Counted from the first letter of the stretch, positions 29,515 through 39,011 are shown. The stretch: 64,000 nt of DNA from Candidatus Palauibacter rhopaloidicola (GCA_026914155.1 JAPPGH010000008.1:166006-230005); one strand, 5' to 3'. The notes: generated by a model from the letters alone, not told the origin. Numbers and translations: made by a program.

Positions 29515-30846
29515 CTACGCATACCGGGCGCCGCGGGCGGGCGCCGGGCTGCCGAGAGTGAGGTCGCACGCCAGGAGATCGTCGTCCGTTTCGCGGCGAA
29601 CCACCTCTCGCGCCGCGCCGTCCCGCACGAACACGACGGCGGGGCGTCCGACCCCGTTGTAGCGGCTCGACATCGCGAACACGTAGGCGCCGGTGCCCGG
29701 GATGGCGAGCACGTCGCCCACGGCCGTGTCGCCGGGCAGCGTCGCCGCCGGCGCGATCACATCGCCCGACTCGCAGTGCCTTCCCACCACGCGAAACGTC
29801 CGCTCGGCATCGCCGCTCGGGCGCGACGCGTTGAGCACCTCGTAGCTCGCCCCATACAGCGACGGGCGCGGGTTGTCCGAGAGCCCGCCGTCCACGGCCA
29901 GCGCCTCCCCGGCCCCATCGAGACGCTTGCGCGCGTGAATGGTGTAGAGGGTGAGACCGGCGTTCGCGATCACGGACCGGCCCGGTTCGACGATGAGCCG
30001 GTACGCGCCCAGCCGCGCCTCCGCGTCGGACCGGCGCAGGCCGGCCTCCAGCGCCTCGGCGTACTCGTGCGGTGAGGGCACCTCTTCCCCGGCTCGGTAG
30101 GGCGCCGCGAGCCCTCCCCCGAGATCCAGGTCGACCGTCGCGGGAAAACAGAGCCGAAGCGGCGCCACGAAATCCGCCGCCGCCTCCGCGACCCGGGAGA
30201 ACAGCGCGGGATCCCGAATCTGGCTGCCCGCGTGGATGTGGACGCCGGTCAGGCGCCACGCTCCCGCGCCCGCGATCCGGCGCGCGACGGACGCCGCGAC
30301 GGACGGCGACATTCCGAAATGCGTGCCCGGCCCCACGGTCCGCACCTTTTCGTGAGTCTCCGGGGTCAGGTCCACATTCAGCCGCAGGAGCAGGTCGGGA
30401 CGGCGGTCGGGGCCGACCACGGCTGCGGCTCTCCGCAGGTCGTCGACCTCATCCGGATGGTCGATGACGATCCGTCCCACCCCGTACGCGATGGCCCGTT
30501 CCAGCTCGGCGGCCGACTTCGCGTTCCCGTGCAGGATGACGTCGCGCATCGGGAATGCGGCACGCCGCACGAGTTCGAGTTCCCCGCCGGAGACGACATC
30601 CACGAGCCAGCCCTCCCGGGCCAGGAGCCGCGCCAGGGCTCCGCACAGGAAGGCCTTGCCGGCGTACGTCAGCCCGGCGTCCGCTCCGAAGGCGGCGCGA
30701 AAGCGGGCGAGGCGATCCTCGAGATGGCTTTCGTCGACGACGACCAGCGGCGTCCCGAAGCGGGCGGCGAGTTCCGCCAGGGCGACCCCGCCGACGCGCC
30801 CGCGCCCGCCGGCGTCCGTCCAGGAGACGGGCAGAACGTCCCTCAC
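29515..30846 (-). CDS. lysA: diaminopimelate decarboxylase
   Basis: LTYAGKAFLCGALARLL, HGNAKSAAELERA, GGGLAAPYR, HCESGDVIA. Confidence 0.92.
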   Translation of the reverse strand: MRDVLPVSWTDAGGRGRVGGVALAELAARFGTPLVVVDESHLEDRLARFRAAFGADAGLTYAGKAFLCGALARLLAREGWLVDVVSGGELELVRRAAFPMRDVILHGNAKSAAELERAIAYGVGRIVIDHPDEVDDLRRAAAVVGPDRRPDLLLRLNVDLTPETHEKVRTVGPGTHFGMSPSVAASVARRIAGAGAWRLTGVHIHAGSQIRDPALFSRVAEAAADFVAPLRLCFPATVDLDLGGGLAAPYRAGEEVPSPHEYAEALEAGLRRSDAEARLGAYRLIVEPGRSVIANAGLTLYTIHARKRLDGAGEALAVDGGLSDNPRPSLYGASYEVLNASRPSGDAERTFRVVGRHCESGDVIAPAATLPGDTAVGDVLAIPGTGAYVFAMSSRYNGVGRPAVVFVRDGAAREVVRRETDDDLLACDLTLGSPAPARGARYA

Positions 30847-32279
30847 ATCAGCGCCCCGACGACGGCGAAGCCCGCGGTCGCGATCCCTCCGGCGACGAGC
30901 GCATACGGAATCTGCGTACGGACGTGCTCGATGTGATCCGTGGCCGACGCGAGAGAGGCGATGATCGTCGTATCGCTGATCGGGCTGCAGTGGTCACCGA
31001 AGATGCCGCCCGACAGCACCGCCGCCACGAACGGCGCGGGCGGCAGGCCGAGGGCGTTCGCGAGCGGTACGGCCACCGCGAGCATGATCGCGAAGGTCCC
31101 CCAGCTGCTCCCCGTGGCGAAGGCGATCCCGCCCGTGACGACGAACACCAGCGGCAGCAGCGCCATGAGCGGGAAGGTGTCGCCGACGATGTTCGCCGCA
31201 TAGAGGCCCGTCCCCAGCGACCGCGTCACGTCCCCGAGCGACAGCGCGAGCCAGAGCACGACCGCCATCCCGGTGAGCGCCCCGGCCCCCTTCAGTCCGA
31301 CCCGGCTCAGGCTCTCCAGCTTGAGGGAGCGCTGCGCGAGTGCGAGGACCCAGGCGAGCCCCAGCCCGACGATCACGGCCCACAACACGCTCGTCGAGCC
31401 CGAGCCCTCCCTGATGTCGCCGCCACCCGTCACCCACATGAACACAGGCATGGAGACGACCATGGCCGCGATCGGAATCAGCATGTTGCGAGGCTTGAGC
31501 GCGACGCCCTCGGCCGGCGGCGGCGCGATCTCGTCCGGGTCCGCGAGCGCCACCGCGTGGTCCCAGTGGAGACGCCCGTCCCGCGTGCGCGCCTCGGCCT
31601 TCTTCATCGGGCCCCAGTTCCAACCCCGGAAGGCGGTGAGGCCCGCGAGGATGAGGGCCGCGACGGCGTAGAGGTTGAGGGGAATCGCGACGAGAAAGAC
31701 GCCGAGCGGGTTGCCCACGCCCTGCTCGGCCAGGATGCCCAGAACCAGCGCGCCCCAGGCGTTGAACGGGATCAGGATGCAGACGGGCGCCGAGGTCGAG
31801 TCGACGATGTAGGCCAGCTTCTCCCGCGAGATTCGGAAGCGGTCGAAGAGGGGCCGCGACACGGAACCCGCCACGAGGATCGTGAGATTCGATTCGATGA
31901 ATACGACGATCCCGATCAGCCATGCCATGATCTGGGCGCGACGGGCGTTCGTCACCCACCGGGCTTCCTCGACCCAGCGCACGAAGCCCCGCATGCCGCC
32001 ATTCGCCTCCACCGTGGCGATGAGGGCGCCGATGAGGAAGGTGAAGACGATGACCCGCGCATTGCCCGCGTCGCCCAATACGCCGATCGCGCCATCGATC
32101 GCGCTCGCGGCGCCCGTGGCCGGGTTCCAGCCGGAGAGAATCGTGTGTCCCAGCCAGATGCCGGCGGCCAGAGAGAGAAAGACCTGGCGGGTGTAGATCG
32201 CCAGCCCAATGGCCAGCAGCGGTGGGAGGAGCGAGGCGAAGCCGTACGTACCGACTTCCTGCAGAGCGATTTCGGCCAT
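30843..32279 (-). CDS. nhaC: Na+/H+ antiporter NhaC family protein
   Basis: Multi-TM, FATGSSWGTFAIMLAVAVPLANALG and SGGIFGDHCSPISDTTIIASLAS motifs. Confidence 0.9.
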   Translation of the reverse strand: MAEIALQEVGTYGFASLLPPLLAIGLAIYTRQVFLSLAAGIWLGHTILSGWNPATGAASAIDGAIGVLGDAGNARVIVFTFLIGALIATVEANGGMRGFVRWVEEARWVTNARRAQIMAWLIGIVVFIESNLTILVAGSVSRPLFDRFRISREKLAYIVDSTSAPVCILIPFNAWGALVLGILAEQGVGNPLGVFLVAIPLNLYAVAALILAGLTAFRGWNWGPMKKAEARTRDGRLHWDHAVALADPDEIAPPPAEGVALKPRNMLIPIAAMVVSMPVFMWVTGGGDIREGSGSTSVLWAVIVGLGLAWVLALAQRSLKLESLSRVGLKGAGALTGMAVVLWLALSLGDVTRSLGTGLYAANIVGDTFPLMALLPLVFVVTGGIAFATGSSWGTFAIMLAVAVPLANALGLPPAPFVAAVLSGGIFGDHCSPISDTTIIASLASATDHIEHVRTQIPYALVAGGIATAGFAVVGALM

Positions 32280-32337
32280 TCACGTCCTCCCGGGGGTTGG
32301 CAGCCCGTGACCCGCCGTCGCGGCCCGCGACGGCGAC

Positions 32338-32868
32338 TCAGCGCTTCGAGACCCAGCGGCTCCGTCGATCGTAGAACCTGAGCGGTCGATCCGCCGCGCG
32401 CGAGATCCCGATCCGCGTCGTGACCTGCACGGCCGGCTCCGGGACAGGCTCTCCCCAATGCAGGGAGAGTGGAGGCCGGTCCAGCCGATGCCCCTGCATT
32501 TCCGGGCCCACCCCGAGCGCCTGCGCGAGCCGGGCCGGGCCGTTGGTGAGTTCGGCGCGGCCGCGGCGGCGGCGCATGAAATCGAGACCCTCGGTAGGCT
32601 CCACCGCTCGCAGGAGGACGCCGGCCGGGAAGCCTTCCGGTCCCGTGACCACGTTCAGAAGCCAGTGGATGCCGTAGTTGCGGTGGACGTACGCGGTGCC
32701 CGGCGGTCCGAACAGCGGCGCGTTCCGCGCGGTGCGGCCGATCCGCTCCGCCGCGTGGCAGGCTTCGTCCTCGGGCCCGGTGTAGGCTTCCGTCTCGACG
32801 ATGCGGCCGGCCGTCCGCTCGCCCGCGCAGTCCGAATGCACCGTGCAGCCAAGCAGCGCCCGGGCCAC
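32338..32868 (-). CDS. DNA-3-methyladenine glycosylase (AAG/MPG family)
   Basis: GRIVETEAYTGPEDEACHA, GTAYVHRNYGIHWLLNVVTGPEG, RRRGRAELTNGPARLAQALGV; true start probably lies upstream (in-frame LSRPAVEV precedes). Confidence 0.92.
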   Translation of the reverse strand: MARALLGCTVHSDCAGERTAGRIVETEAYTGPEDEACHAAERIGRTARNAPLFGPPGTAYVHRNYGIHWLLNVVTGPEGFPAGVLLRAVEPTEGLDFMRRRRGRAELTNGPARLAQALGVGPEMQGHRLDRPPLSLHWGEPVPEPAVQVTTRIGISRAADRPLRFYDRRSRWVSKR

Positions 32869-32939
32869 CTCGACGGCGGGGCGGGACAGAAAGTCGGCGC
32901 CGATCGGTCCGGATTCGGGATCCGGGCCGGCCGGGTCGT

Positions 32940-35216
32940 TCAGCTTTCCAGCTCTGAGCGCCGGGCCTCGCGAACCACTTTCGCCCGACCTTCCGAGAGG
33001 ACTTCGGTCAGGCGCGCCGGCTCGGAGTCGATGACCTCGAACACGCGGTCGCCGAAATGGTCGAAGAGCACCTCCGCGGTCCGCTTCCCGACGCCCGCAT
33101 AGTTGCGGACCATGTGTCCGATGGGTCCTCCGGCCGGCTTCGAGGCTGGCTTCGCGGCTCCGCGGGTCGACTTGCCGGCCCCGCCACCCTTGCGGGCCGC
33201 CGGCTTGTCACGAGTCGGGGCGTCCGCGCGCTTCGCGTCCGCCTTCTTCTCTGCCGTGGTCGGCTCCTCATCGGCCACCGGACCGATACGAGGCGCACCC
33301 GCCTTCTTCGCCGCACCCGCCGCGGCCGTCCGCCCGCGGGACCCCGACCGATAGCGCCCCAGCGTCCGCCGGGCAGGCGCCTCCTCCCGGGCGGCCGGAC
33401 GACTGTCCCGGGCCTCCGGCTCGGGCTTCGGCGCCGAGTCCGCGGGCTCCCTCTTCGGGGTCTCCTTGTCGCGACTCGGCCGCGAGGCCCGCTGTTCCCT
33501 CGCCGTCGCCTGTCCGCGGCGCCCGGCAGCCCGGTCACCCTGCTCATCGGGCCGACGCCGATCCGCCTGACCCTTCGCGGGCGTCTTCGCCCCGCGCGCG
33601 CCGGACCGGTCCTTCCCGGCGCCACCGGATCGGGCCGTCTCCGCCGTCCGCTCCCGAGCCGGTGTTTTCTGCTGGCTCGGCGCTTCCGCCCTTGTCGCCG
33701 GAGACGATGGCGCACGCCGGGGCGCCGGCTTGCTGCGGGAGGCGGGCCTGCTCGGCCGCTCTGCCTCCCTGCGGGCGTCCGGCTTGCTCGAGGCTGCCGA
33801 CTTGCTGCTGGCTGCCGGCTTGCTGGGGGCTGCCGGCTTGGTTGAGGGCGCCGCCTCGCTGCGGGCGTCCGGCCCTCGCCGGAAGCGGCCAAGCGTCTTG
33901 CGCGCGGCCCTGGCCGCAGCGGACAGGGGGGACCGTCCACCCGCCTCGTCCGGGCTTGCGGCCGACTCCGACGCCGCCTTGCGCGCGGGCGCGGCCGGCG
34001 CGGTCGCCACGGTCAGATAGTGATTGCCGTCGTCATGCCGGGACATTCGGATCACGCCGGCGTCGTGCGCCGCCCGCAGGAAGAGGCTGAACTTGCTGAA
34101 ACCGAAGCTGCCTTCATCGAAGGCGTCGTCGTACTGCAGCAGCTTGCGCTTCGCCATGGAATCGCGGACCGGGGCTCCGTCCCGCGAGAGTTCGGCTACC
34201 GCGCGCTTCAGCGCTCCGTAGGCACCTTCGAGGGCGACCGCCGAAGGGTCCGCCGCCTTCGCTGCCGTCTTCGCTGTCGTCTTCGCCGATGGCTTTTCGG
34301 CCTTGGCGGGGGCGCGCCCTTCCGAGGGCTTCGGGGCGGAGGCGCGACCGCGGCCGGAGCCGCCGCGGCGGCCGCGCCGTCCGCGGCTCCTGGCCGTCGA
34401 GGTCTCCCCCCTGGAGGATACCGTGCCGCCGCTCGCCGCCAACGGCGCGGCGCCGGACGGCAGCCCGACATCGTACTGGCCGTTTTCTCGCTTTTGGAGC
34501 ACGATGCGGTCGCGCTTGGCCGCTTCACTCAGAAATCGATTGAACCGGGAGAAGCCGGCCGTTTTTTCGTCAAAGCCCGGGTCCATCTCCAGCATCACCT
34601 GCTTCAGGCGATCCGACCGCATCACATCGCCGCGCTCAGCCATGCGCGCGACGGCCCGGCTCGTCAACTCCCACGGATCGTGCTTCTCGGTCTGGATCTC
34701 GTCGGCCGACGTGAGCCCGGACAGGCGGTTGTAGCTGTAGTACTCGTCGCAGTTCTGGACGAGGATGTCCGAAGTGGATTCCTGGAGCCCCACGCCGATC
34801 ACATACTTCCCGTACTCTTTCAGCTTCAGCACGAGGCTCGAAAAGTCGGAGTCCCCCGAGAGGAGGATGAAGGTCCCGATCTCCGGGCGCGTGAACACCA
34901 GTTCGAGCGCGTCGATCGCGAGCCGGATATCGGTGGCGTTCTTCTTCGACGACCCGTAGGCGGGCGCGAAAATCAGATCGACGGAGGACTCGGAGAGCGG
35001 CACGATGTACTGGGGATAGCGCCGCCAGTCCGCGTACGCCCGCTGGACGGCCACCTTGCCGCGGATGATGTCCGAATCGAGGAAGTTTCGGAGTTCCTGT
35101 CCCAGGTTGGACCGGATCCCCATGGTTACGTTGTCGAAGTCGATGAGAAGCGCCGCGGCGTCTGCCATATCGGCGGAGGGGCGCCGGTGAGGCGCCCGCG
35201 TGTACATGTCGTTCAT
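32940..35216 (-). CDS. NYN-domain protein with two OST-HTH/LOTUS-like domains, long low-complexity linker and C-terminal helix-hairpin-helix
   Basis: ALLIDFDNVTMGIRSNLG and LLSGDSDFSSLVLKLKEYGKYVIGVG (NYN/PIN-like); DKLKQ-type HTHs ending ...GFSRFNRFLSEAAKRDRIVLQKRENGQYDV and ...GFSKFSLFLRAAHDAGVIRMSRHDDGNHYLTV; K/R/A/P-rich ~300 aa; HMVRNYAGVGKRTAEVLFDHFGDRVFEVIDSEPARL. Confidence 0.88.
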   Translation of the reverse strand: MNDMYTRAPHRRPSADMADAAALLIDFDNVTMGIRSNLGQELRNFLDSDIIRGKVAVQRAYADWRRYPQYIVPLSESSVDLIFAPAYGSSKKNATDIRLAIDALELVFTRPEIGTFILLSGDSDFSSLVLKLKEYGKYVIGVGLQESTSDILVQNCDEYYSYNRLSGLTSADEIQTEKHDPWELTSRAVARMAERGDVMRSDRLKQVMLEMDPGFDEKTAGFSRFNRFLSEAAKRDRIVLQKRENGQYDVGLPSGAAPLAASGGTVSSRGETSTARSRGRRGRRGGSGRGRASAPKPSEGRAPAKAEKPSAKTTAKTAAKAADPSAVALEGAYGALKRAVAELSRDGAPVRDSMAKRKLLQYDDAFDEGSFGFSKFSLFLRAAHDAGVIRMSRHDDGNHYLTVATAPAAPARKAASESAASPDEAGGRSPLSAAARAARKTLGRFRRGPDARSEAAPSTKPAAPSKPAASSKSAASSKPDARREAERPSRPASRSKPAPRRAPSSPATRAEAPSQQKTPARERTAETARSGGAGKDRSGARGAKTPAKGQADRRRPDEQGDRAAGRRGQATAREQRASRPSRDKETPKREPADSAPKPEPEARDSRPAAREEAPARRTLGRYRSGSRGRTAAAGAAKKAGAPRIGPVADEEPTTAEKKADAKRADAPTRDKPAARKGGGAGKSTRGAAKPASKPAGGPIGHMVRNYAGVGKRTAEVLFDHFGDRVFEVIDSEPARLTEVLSEGRAKVVREARRSELES

Positions 35217-35227
35217 GTCCTCTTGTT

Positions 35228-35321
35228 CCGTTCGTTTGTCGCGAACGGCCCGTTGAGGCCCCTCTGCCTCGCCCCCGGTGGCGGGGGGGATGGTGAGAGG
35301 GGTCTACGAACCGCCGTTCGC
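35228..35321 (-). promoter_or_regulatory. Candidate structured leader with alternative hairpins upstream of the NYN-LOTUS gene
   Basis: gcgaacggc 35241-35249 pairs with gccgttcgc 35313-35321; cgaacgg 35242-35248 also pairs with ccgttcg 35228-35234; nested cccctct 35259-35265/agagggg 35296-35302. Confidence 0.5.
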
Positions 35322-35378
35322 GTTCTCGCCGATCCGGTCGCGGGCCGCTTTGCCCGGCGACCGCCGCGGCGATCTGGT

Positions 35379-36986
35379 CTAGTCGGCCTCGGCGCGTACG
35401 ATGCGGGCCAGATTCACTCGGCGCGCTTGTGCGCTGGAGGCCTCCGGAAGCTCATCCAGAAAGTGAATGAGATCCGGCACTCTGTGCTCTGCCAGAGATT
35501 CGTGGCAGAAATCGCGGATTTCGTCGGCCGTGATCAGGGCCCCTTCGGCGGTGATGACGCAGGCGCAGATGAGTTCGCCCAGGACATCGTTGGGGATCCC
35601 CAGAACCACCGCTTCTTCCACCGCGGGGTGGGACCGGAGCTGCGCTTCGATTTCGGCGGGGTGGACGCTGTTACCCCCGCGAAGAATCACATCGCTCAAG
35701 CGGCCGACGATATGCAGGTAACCCTCGGGGTCCACCATCGCAAGGTCGCCGGTCTTCAGGAAGCCGTCTTCCGTCATGGTCTTTCGGGTCTGGCCGGGCT
35801 GACGGAAGTACCCGCGCATCACGTTGAAACCACGCACGGCAAGTTCACCCACGGACTCGTTGGGGAGCTCCGCGCCGGCTTCGTCAAGCACCCGGAGCTC
35901 GACCCCATCGAGCGGGCGACCCACCGTGTGGGCCCGCTTCGGCTCGGGATCCAACCGGGTCGTGATCGACACCGTGGGGGAGGTCTCGGTGAGGCCGTAG
36001 GCGCTCTCGAGATCGGGGATCAGGCGACGGCGCACGTCACGCACGAGGTCCTCGCCTACCGGGGCACCGGCGATGACCCCGATCCGCAGCGAGTCGGGCC
36101 GGGCCCTGCCCTGTTCCAGCGCCCGCAGCAGCATCACGAACATGGTCGGGACGCCGTGAATGACCGTGGCCTCGTACTCCCGCGCGAGCGCGAGCGCACC
36201 CGTCGCGTCAAAGGTCTCCTGCAGCACCAGCGCCCCTCCAGTGCCGAGCGTCGTGAGCAGCGCGGTGAGCCCGAAGATGTTCGGCAGGGGGACGACACAG
36301 AGCGTTCGGTCGTCGCCGTCCAGCTCCAGCCGCGCGGCGGTCGCGAGCGCAGTCCTCACCAGGTTGTCGTGCGTGAGGACGACCCCCTTCGGGGCCCCCG
36401 TCGTCCCGGGCGTGTACAGGATCGCGCAGGGATCCCGGAGCGGGTCCACCTCCGTCGGAGGGACTTCCCGACCACGGCCGCTCGCGATGAGGTCCTCGAA
36501 CTGGAAGATCCGGTCGTCGTACCAGAGATCCTCCTCTCCGACCGTCACCACGTACTGAAGATCCGGCAGCCGGGTGAGGAGGTTCTCGAAACGCTGAAGA
36601 TAGTCGACACCGTTCCAGTTCTCCGCCGTGATCGCGACGGCGGCCTCGGAATTCCGCAGCGTGAAGCGCAGTTCGCGCGCCGAACAGTTCGGACCGATGG
36701 GCACGAGAACGGCGCCCGCTTCCGCGACCGCGAGGGTGGAGACCACGAATTCGGGCCAGTTGGGCAGCTGGACCGCGACGCGGTCCCCCGGCTCGACCCC
36801 CAGGTTGTGAAGCCCCACCGCGAGGGCGCGCGCCTGGGCGGCGACGCGGGAATAGCTCCACGACCCGCCCCCCGCCCATATGCAGGGCGCGTGCGGGCTC
36901 AGCTCCGCGTGTCGGGCGAAGAGATCGGCGACGCTGAGCGTGGAGGTCGGGGACGGTTCGGCCGGGATCACTTCCGACAATCTCAA
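35379..36986 (-). CDS. AMP-dependent synthetase / acyl-CoA ligase
   Basis: ILYTPGTTGAPKGVVLTHDNL, SAYGLTETSPTVS, GFLKTGDLAMVDPEGYLHIVGRLSDVILRGGNSVHPAEIE; likely TTG start overlapping the aroB stop. Confidence 0.9.
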   Translation of the reverse strand: MRLSEVIPAEPSPTSTLSVADLFARHAELSPHAPCIWAGGGSWSYSRVAAQARALAVGLHNLGVEPGDRVAVQLPNWPEFVVSTLAVAEAGAVLVPIGPNCSARELRFTLRNSEAAVAITAENWNGVDYLQRFENLLTRLPDLQYVVTVGEEDLWYDDRIFQFEDLIASGRGREVPPTEVDPLRDPCAILYTPGTTGAPKGVVLTHDNLVRTALATAARLELDGDDRTLCVVPLPNIFGLTALLTTLGTGGALVLQETFDATGALALAREYEATVIHGVPTMFVMLLRALEQGRARPDSLRIGVIAGAPVGEDLVRDVRRRLIPDLESAYGLTETSPTVSITTRLDPEPKRAHTVGRPLDGVELRVLDEAGAELPNESVGELAVRGFNVMRGYFRQPGQTRKTMTEDGFLKTGDLAMVDPEGYLHIVGRLSDVILRGGNSVHPAEIEAQLRSHPAVEEAVVLGIPNDVLGELICACVITAEGALITADEIRDFCHESLAEHRVPDLIHFLDELPEASSAQARRVNLARIVRAEAD

Positions 36987-38110
36987 CCCCCCGGGGCCGG
37001 CCGTAAAGCCGTCGCGAGAGGTTGCGCGAGATCCTCCTCGCCGAGAGCGAAGCTGTGTCGTCCATCGGCGTCGGTGGCCACCTCGCCGAGCCGCGACAGG
37101 AAGACGCAGCGGATCCGGTCCAGACGCGCCTTTTTGTCCTTCGACATCGCATCCCGAATCTCGGCTGGCTCGCGGTCGGTCTCCCAGTCGCCGCCGAGCC
37201 CGCACGCCTCCAGCAGTGCGGCGAGCTGTTCGGAGGTGCCGCGCTCGGTGATCCCGAGCAGTTCACCGAGGTGCGACTCGACGCGCATGCCCGCGGCGAC
37301 GGCCTCGCCATGGAGGAGCTTGTAGCCCTCGAGGGTTTCCAGCGCGTGGCCGACGGTGTGTCCGAAATTCAGGATCTCGCGGCGGCCGCGCTCCAGCGGG
37401 TCGTCGCCAACCACCGCCGCCTTGTGCCGCACGACGCGCTCGATGAGCTCGGCGGACGCGTCCGGATCGCCGTTCGACAACGCCGAAGACCCGCGCACCA
37501 TCCAGTCCCAGAGTTCCGCATCGAGAATCGCCGCCGTTTTCACGGCCTCCGCCAGCCCGGCACAGCGCTGGTGCCGCGGCAGTGTCTCCAGCACGGCGGG
37601 ATCGATGAGCACGGCCGATGGGTGATGAAAGGCCCCGATCAAGTTCTTGCCCGCCTCGGTATCGACCCCCGTCTTCCCCCCCACGGAGCTGTCCAGCATG
37701 GCCAGAAGCGTCGTCGGAACCTGGATGACGGGAACGCCGCGCATGTACGTGGCCGCGACGAACCCGGCCAGATCGCCCGCGACCCCGCCTCCCAGCGCGA
37801 CGACGGCCGAGTCGCGGCCGAACCCCGCGTGAAGCATGCGGTCGCTCAGTGCGGCCCACTGTTCCCGGCTCTTATTCCACTCGCCCGCCGGAAACGGGAA
37901 CAGATCGGCGGCGAGACCGGCACCGTCGAGGCCGGAGACGACCGCGGCGCCGTAGAGCCGCGCGACCTGCGAATCCGCGATCACGGCGTATCGGTGCGCC
38001 GGCGCGTATTCCCGGCAGACCGACGCCGCTTCGCCGAGCAGGCCCGGTTCGATGTGAATCGGGTAGCTCGCGTCCCCGGCGGCCCCGACCTCCAGAGTCC
38101 TACGGCTCAT
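36983..38110 (-). CDS. aroB: 3-dehydroquinate synthase
   Basis: VVALGGGVAGDLAGFVAATYMRGVPVIQVPTTLLAMLDSSVGGKTGVD, ILNFGHTVGHALE. Confidence 0.96.
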   Translation of the reverse strand: MSRRTLEVGAAGDASYPIHIEPGLLGEAASVCREYAPAHRYAVIADSQVARLYGAAVVSGLDGAGLAADLFPFPAGEWNKSREQWAALSDRMLHAGFGRDSAVVALGGGVAGDLAGFVAATYMRGVPVIQVPTTLLAMLDSSVGGKTGVDTEAGKNLIGAFHHPSAVLIDPAVLETLPRHQRCAGLAEAVKTAAILDAELWDWMVRGSSALSNGDPDASAELIERVVRHKAAVVGDDPLERGRREILNFGHTVGHALETLEGYKLLHGEAVAAGMRVESHLGELLGITERGTSEQLAALLEACGLGGDWETDREPAEIRDAMSKDKKARLDRIRCVFLSRLGEVATDADGRHSFALGEEDLAQPLATALRPAPGG

Positions 38111-38664
38111 GAGCCTCCATGGGCAGCCTCCGTCAGGCACAGCTCCGTGACCGTGACGCCCTCCGGGTCCACAGCGGTCGCCAGTTCGGCGATCGAGCGC
38201 CCGAGCGCCGGATGTCGCCAAGGGCCGGCAACGTCTGCCAGCGGCAGGAGAACGAAGGCCCGTTCCGCGAGGGCGGCGTGAGGAATCGCCAGGTGCGGCG
38301 TCTCCACAACTTCGTTTGCGTAGAGAAGGATATCGAGATCGAGCGGGCGGGAGGAGTATCTCGGCGCGTCCAGGTCGCGGCCTGCCTGCGTCTCGAGGTC
38401 CTTGAGCGAAGCGAGCAGTGTCCCGGGCTCGAGACGGGTCCAGCCGGCGCAGCAGGCGTTCAGATAGTCGGGCTGGTCGAGACCGTAGGCGGGCGCGGTC
38501 TCATAGACCCTGGAGAACCGGGGCTCGACCAGCACCGTCTTCGCCAAGCGCCGCGCGGCGCCCCGCAGATGCTCGATGCGAGGGCCCAGATTCGATCCCA
38601 TCCCGATGGCCACCTCCCGCAGCGGAGCGTCGATGCCGGCGGATGGCCGGCCGGGCCCCGTCAA
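38107..38664 (-). CDS. folK: 2-amino-4-hydroxy-6-hydroxymethyldihydropteridine diphosphokinase
   Basis: AIGMGSNLGPRIEHL, YETAPAYGLDQPDYLNACCAG, RYSSRPLDLDILLY, HAALAERAFVLLPLADV. Confidence 0.95.
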   Translation of the reverse strand: MTGPGRPSAGIDAPLREVAIGMGSNLGPRIEHLRGAARRLAKTVLVEPRFSRVYETAPAYGLDQPDYLNACCAGWTRLEPGTLLASLKDLETQAGRDLDAPRYSSRPLDLDILLYANEVVETPHLAIPHAALAERAFVLLPLADVAGPWRHPALGRSIAELATAVDPEGVTVTELCLTEAAHGGS

Positions 38665-38686
38665 GGCGCACCGGATGTCCGGAGCG

Positions 38687-38887
38687 CTAGCGGCTCTCCG
38701 GGAGGGCCGGGACGATGTTGTTGCCCGGATTCGTGTTGCCCGGCTCGTCGAGCGCGGTGTCTTCCATCGAATCGACGTTGGGAACCGTAGGTCCGACGTT
38801 CAGGTCCACACACCCGGTCGCGGACGCGCCCGCCAAACCGATCAGGACCGCGCATGTCGCCAGGAAGTGCGTGGCTCTCAGTCTCAT
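38687..38887 (-). CDS. short putative lipoprotein
   Basis: MRLRATHFLATCAVLIGLAGASATGCVDLNVGPTVPNVDSMEDTALDEPGN; signal and lipobox-like Cys. Confidence 0.5.
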   Translation of the reverse strand: MRLRATHFLATCAVLIGLAGASATGCVDLNVGPTVPNVDSMEDTALDEPGNTNPGNNIVPALPESR

Positions 38888-39011
38888 TAATGCCTCTGTG
38901 TTCGTGCTCAAGACCGTCTCCGTCGCCGAAAGCTAGCGCGGCCGACGACCGCCGCACAACGAGGAAACGTCCGAAGTCCGCGTTTTCTGACAACTCCCGA
39001 TCCCGGACGTA

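Noticed and set aside
29341-29561. Perfect TATAAT at 29345-29350 with a 70-aa plus-strand ORF running antisense toward lysA
   Set aside because: No convincing -35 element at the right spacing and the ORF is compositionally spurious; could be a real antisense promoter but unsupported.
38941-39000. Possible regulatory palindrome upstream of the short lipoprotein (gtccgaagtccgcg)
   Set aside because: Only weak partial symmetry; no better than chance in a high-GC background.
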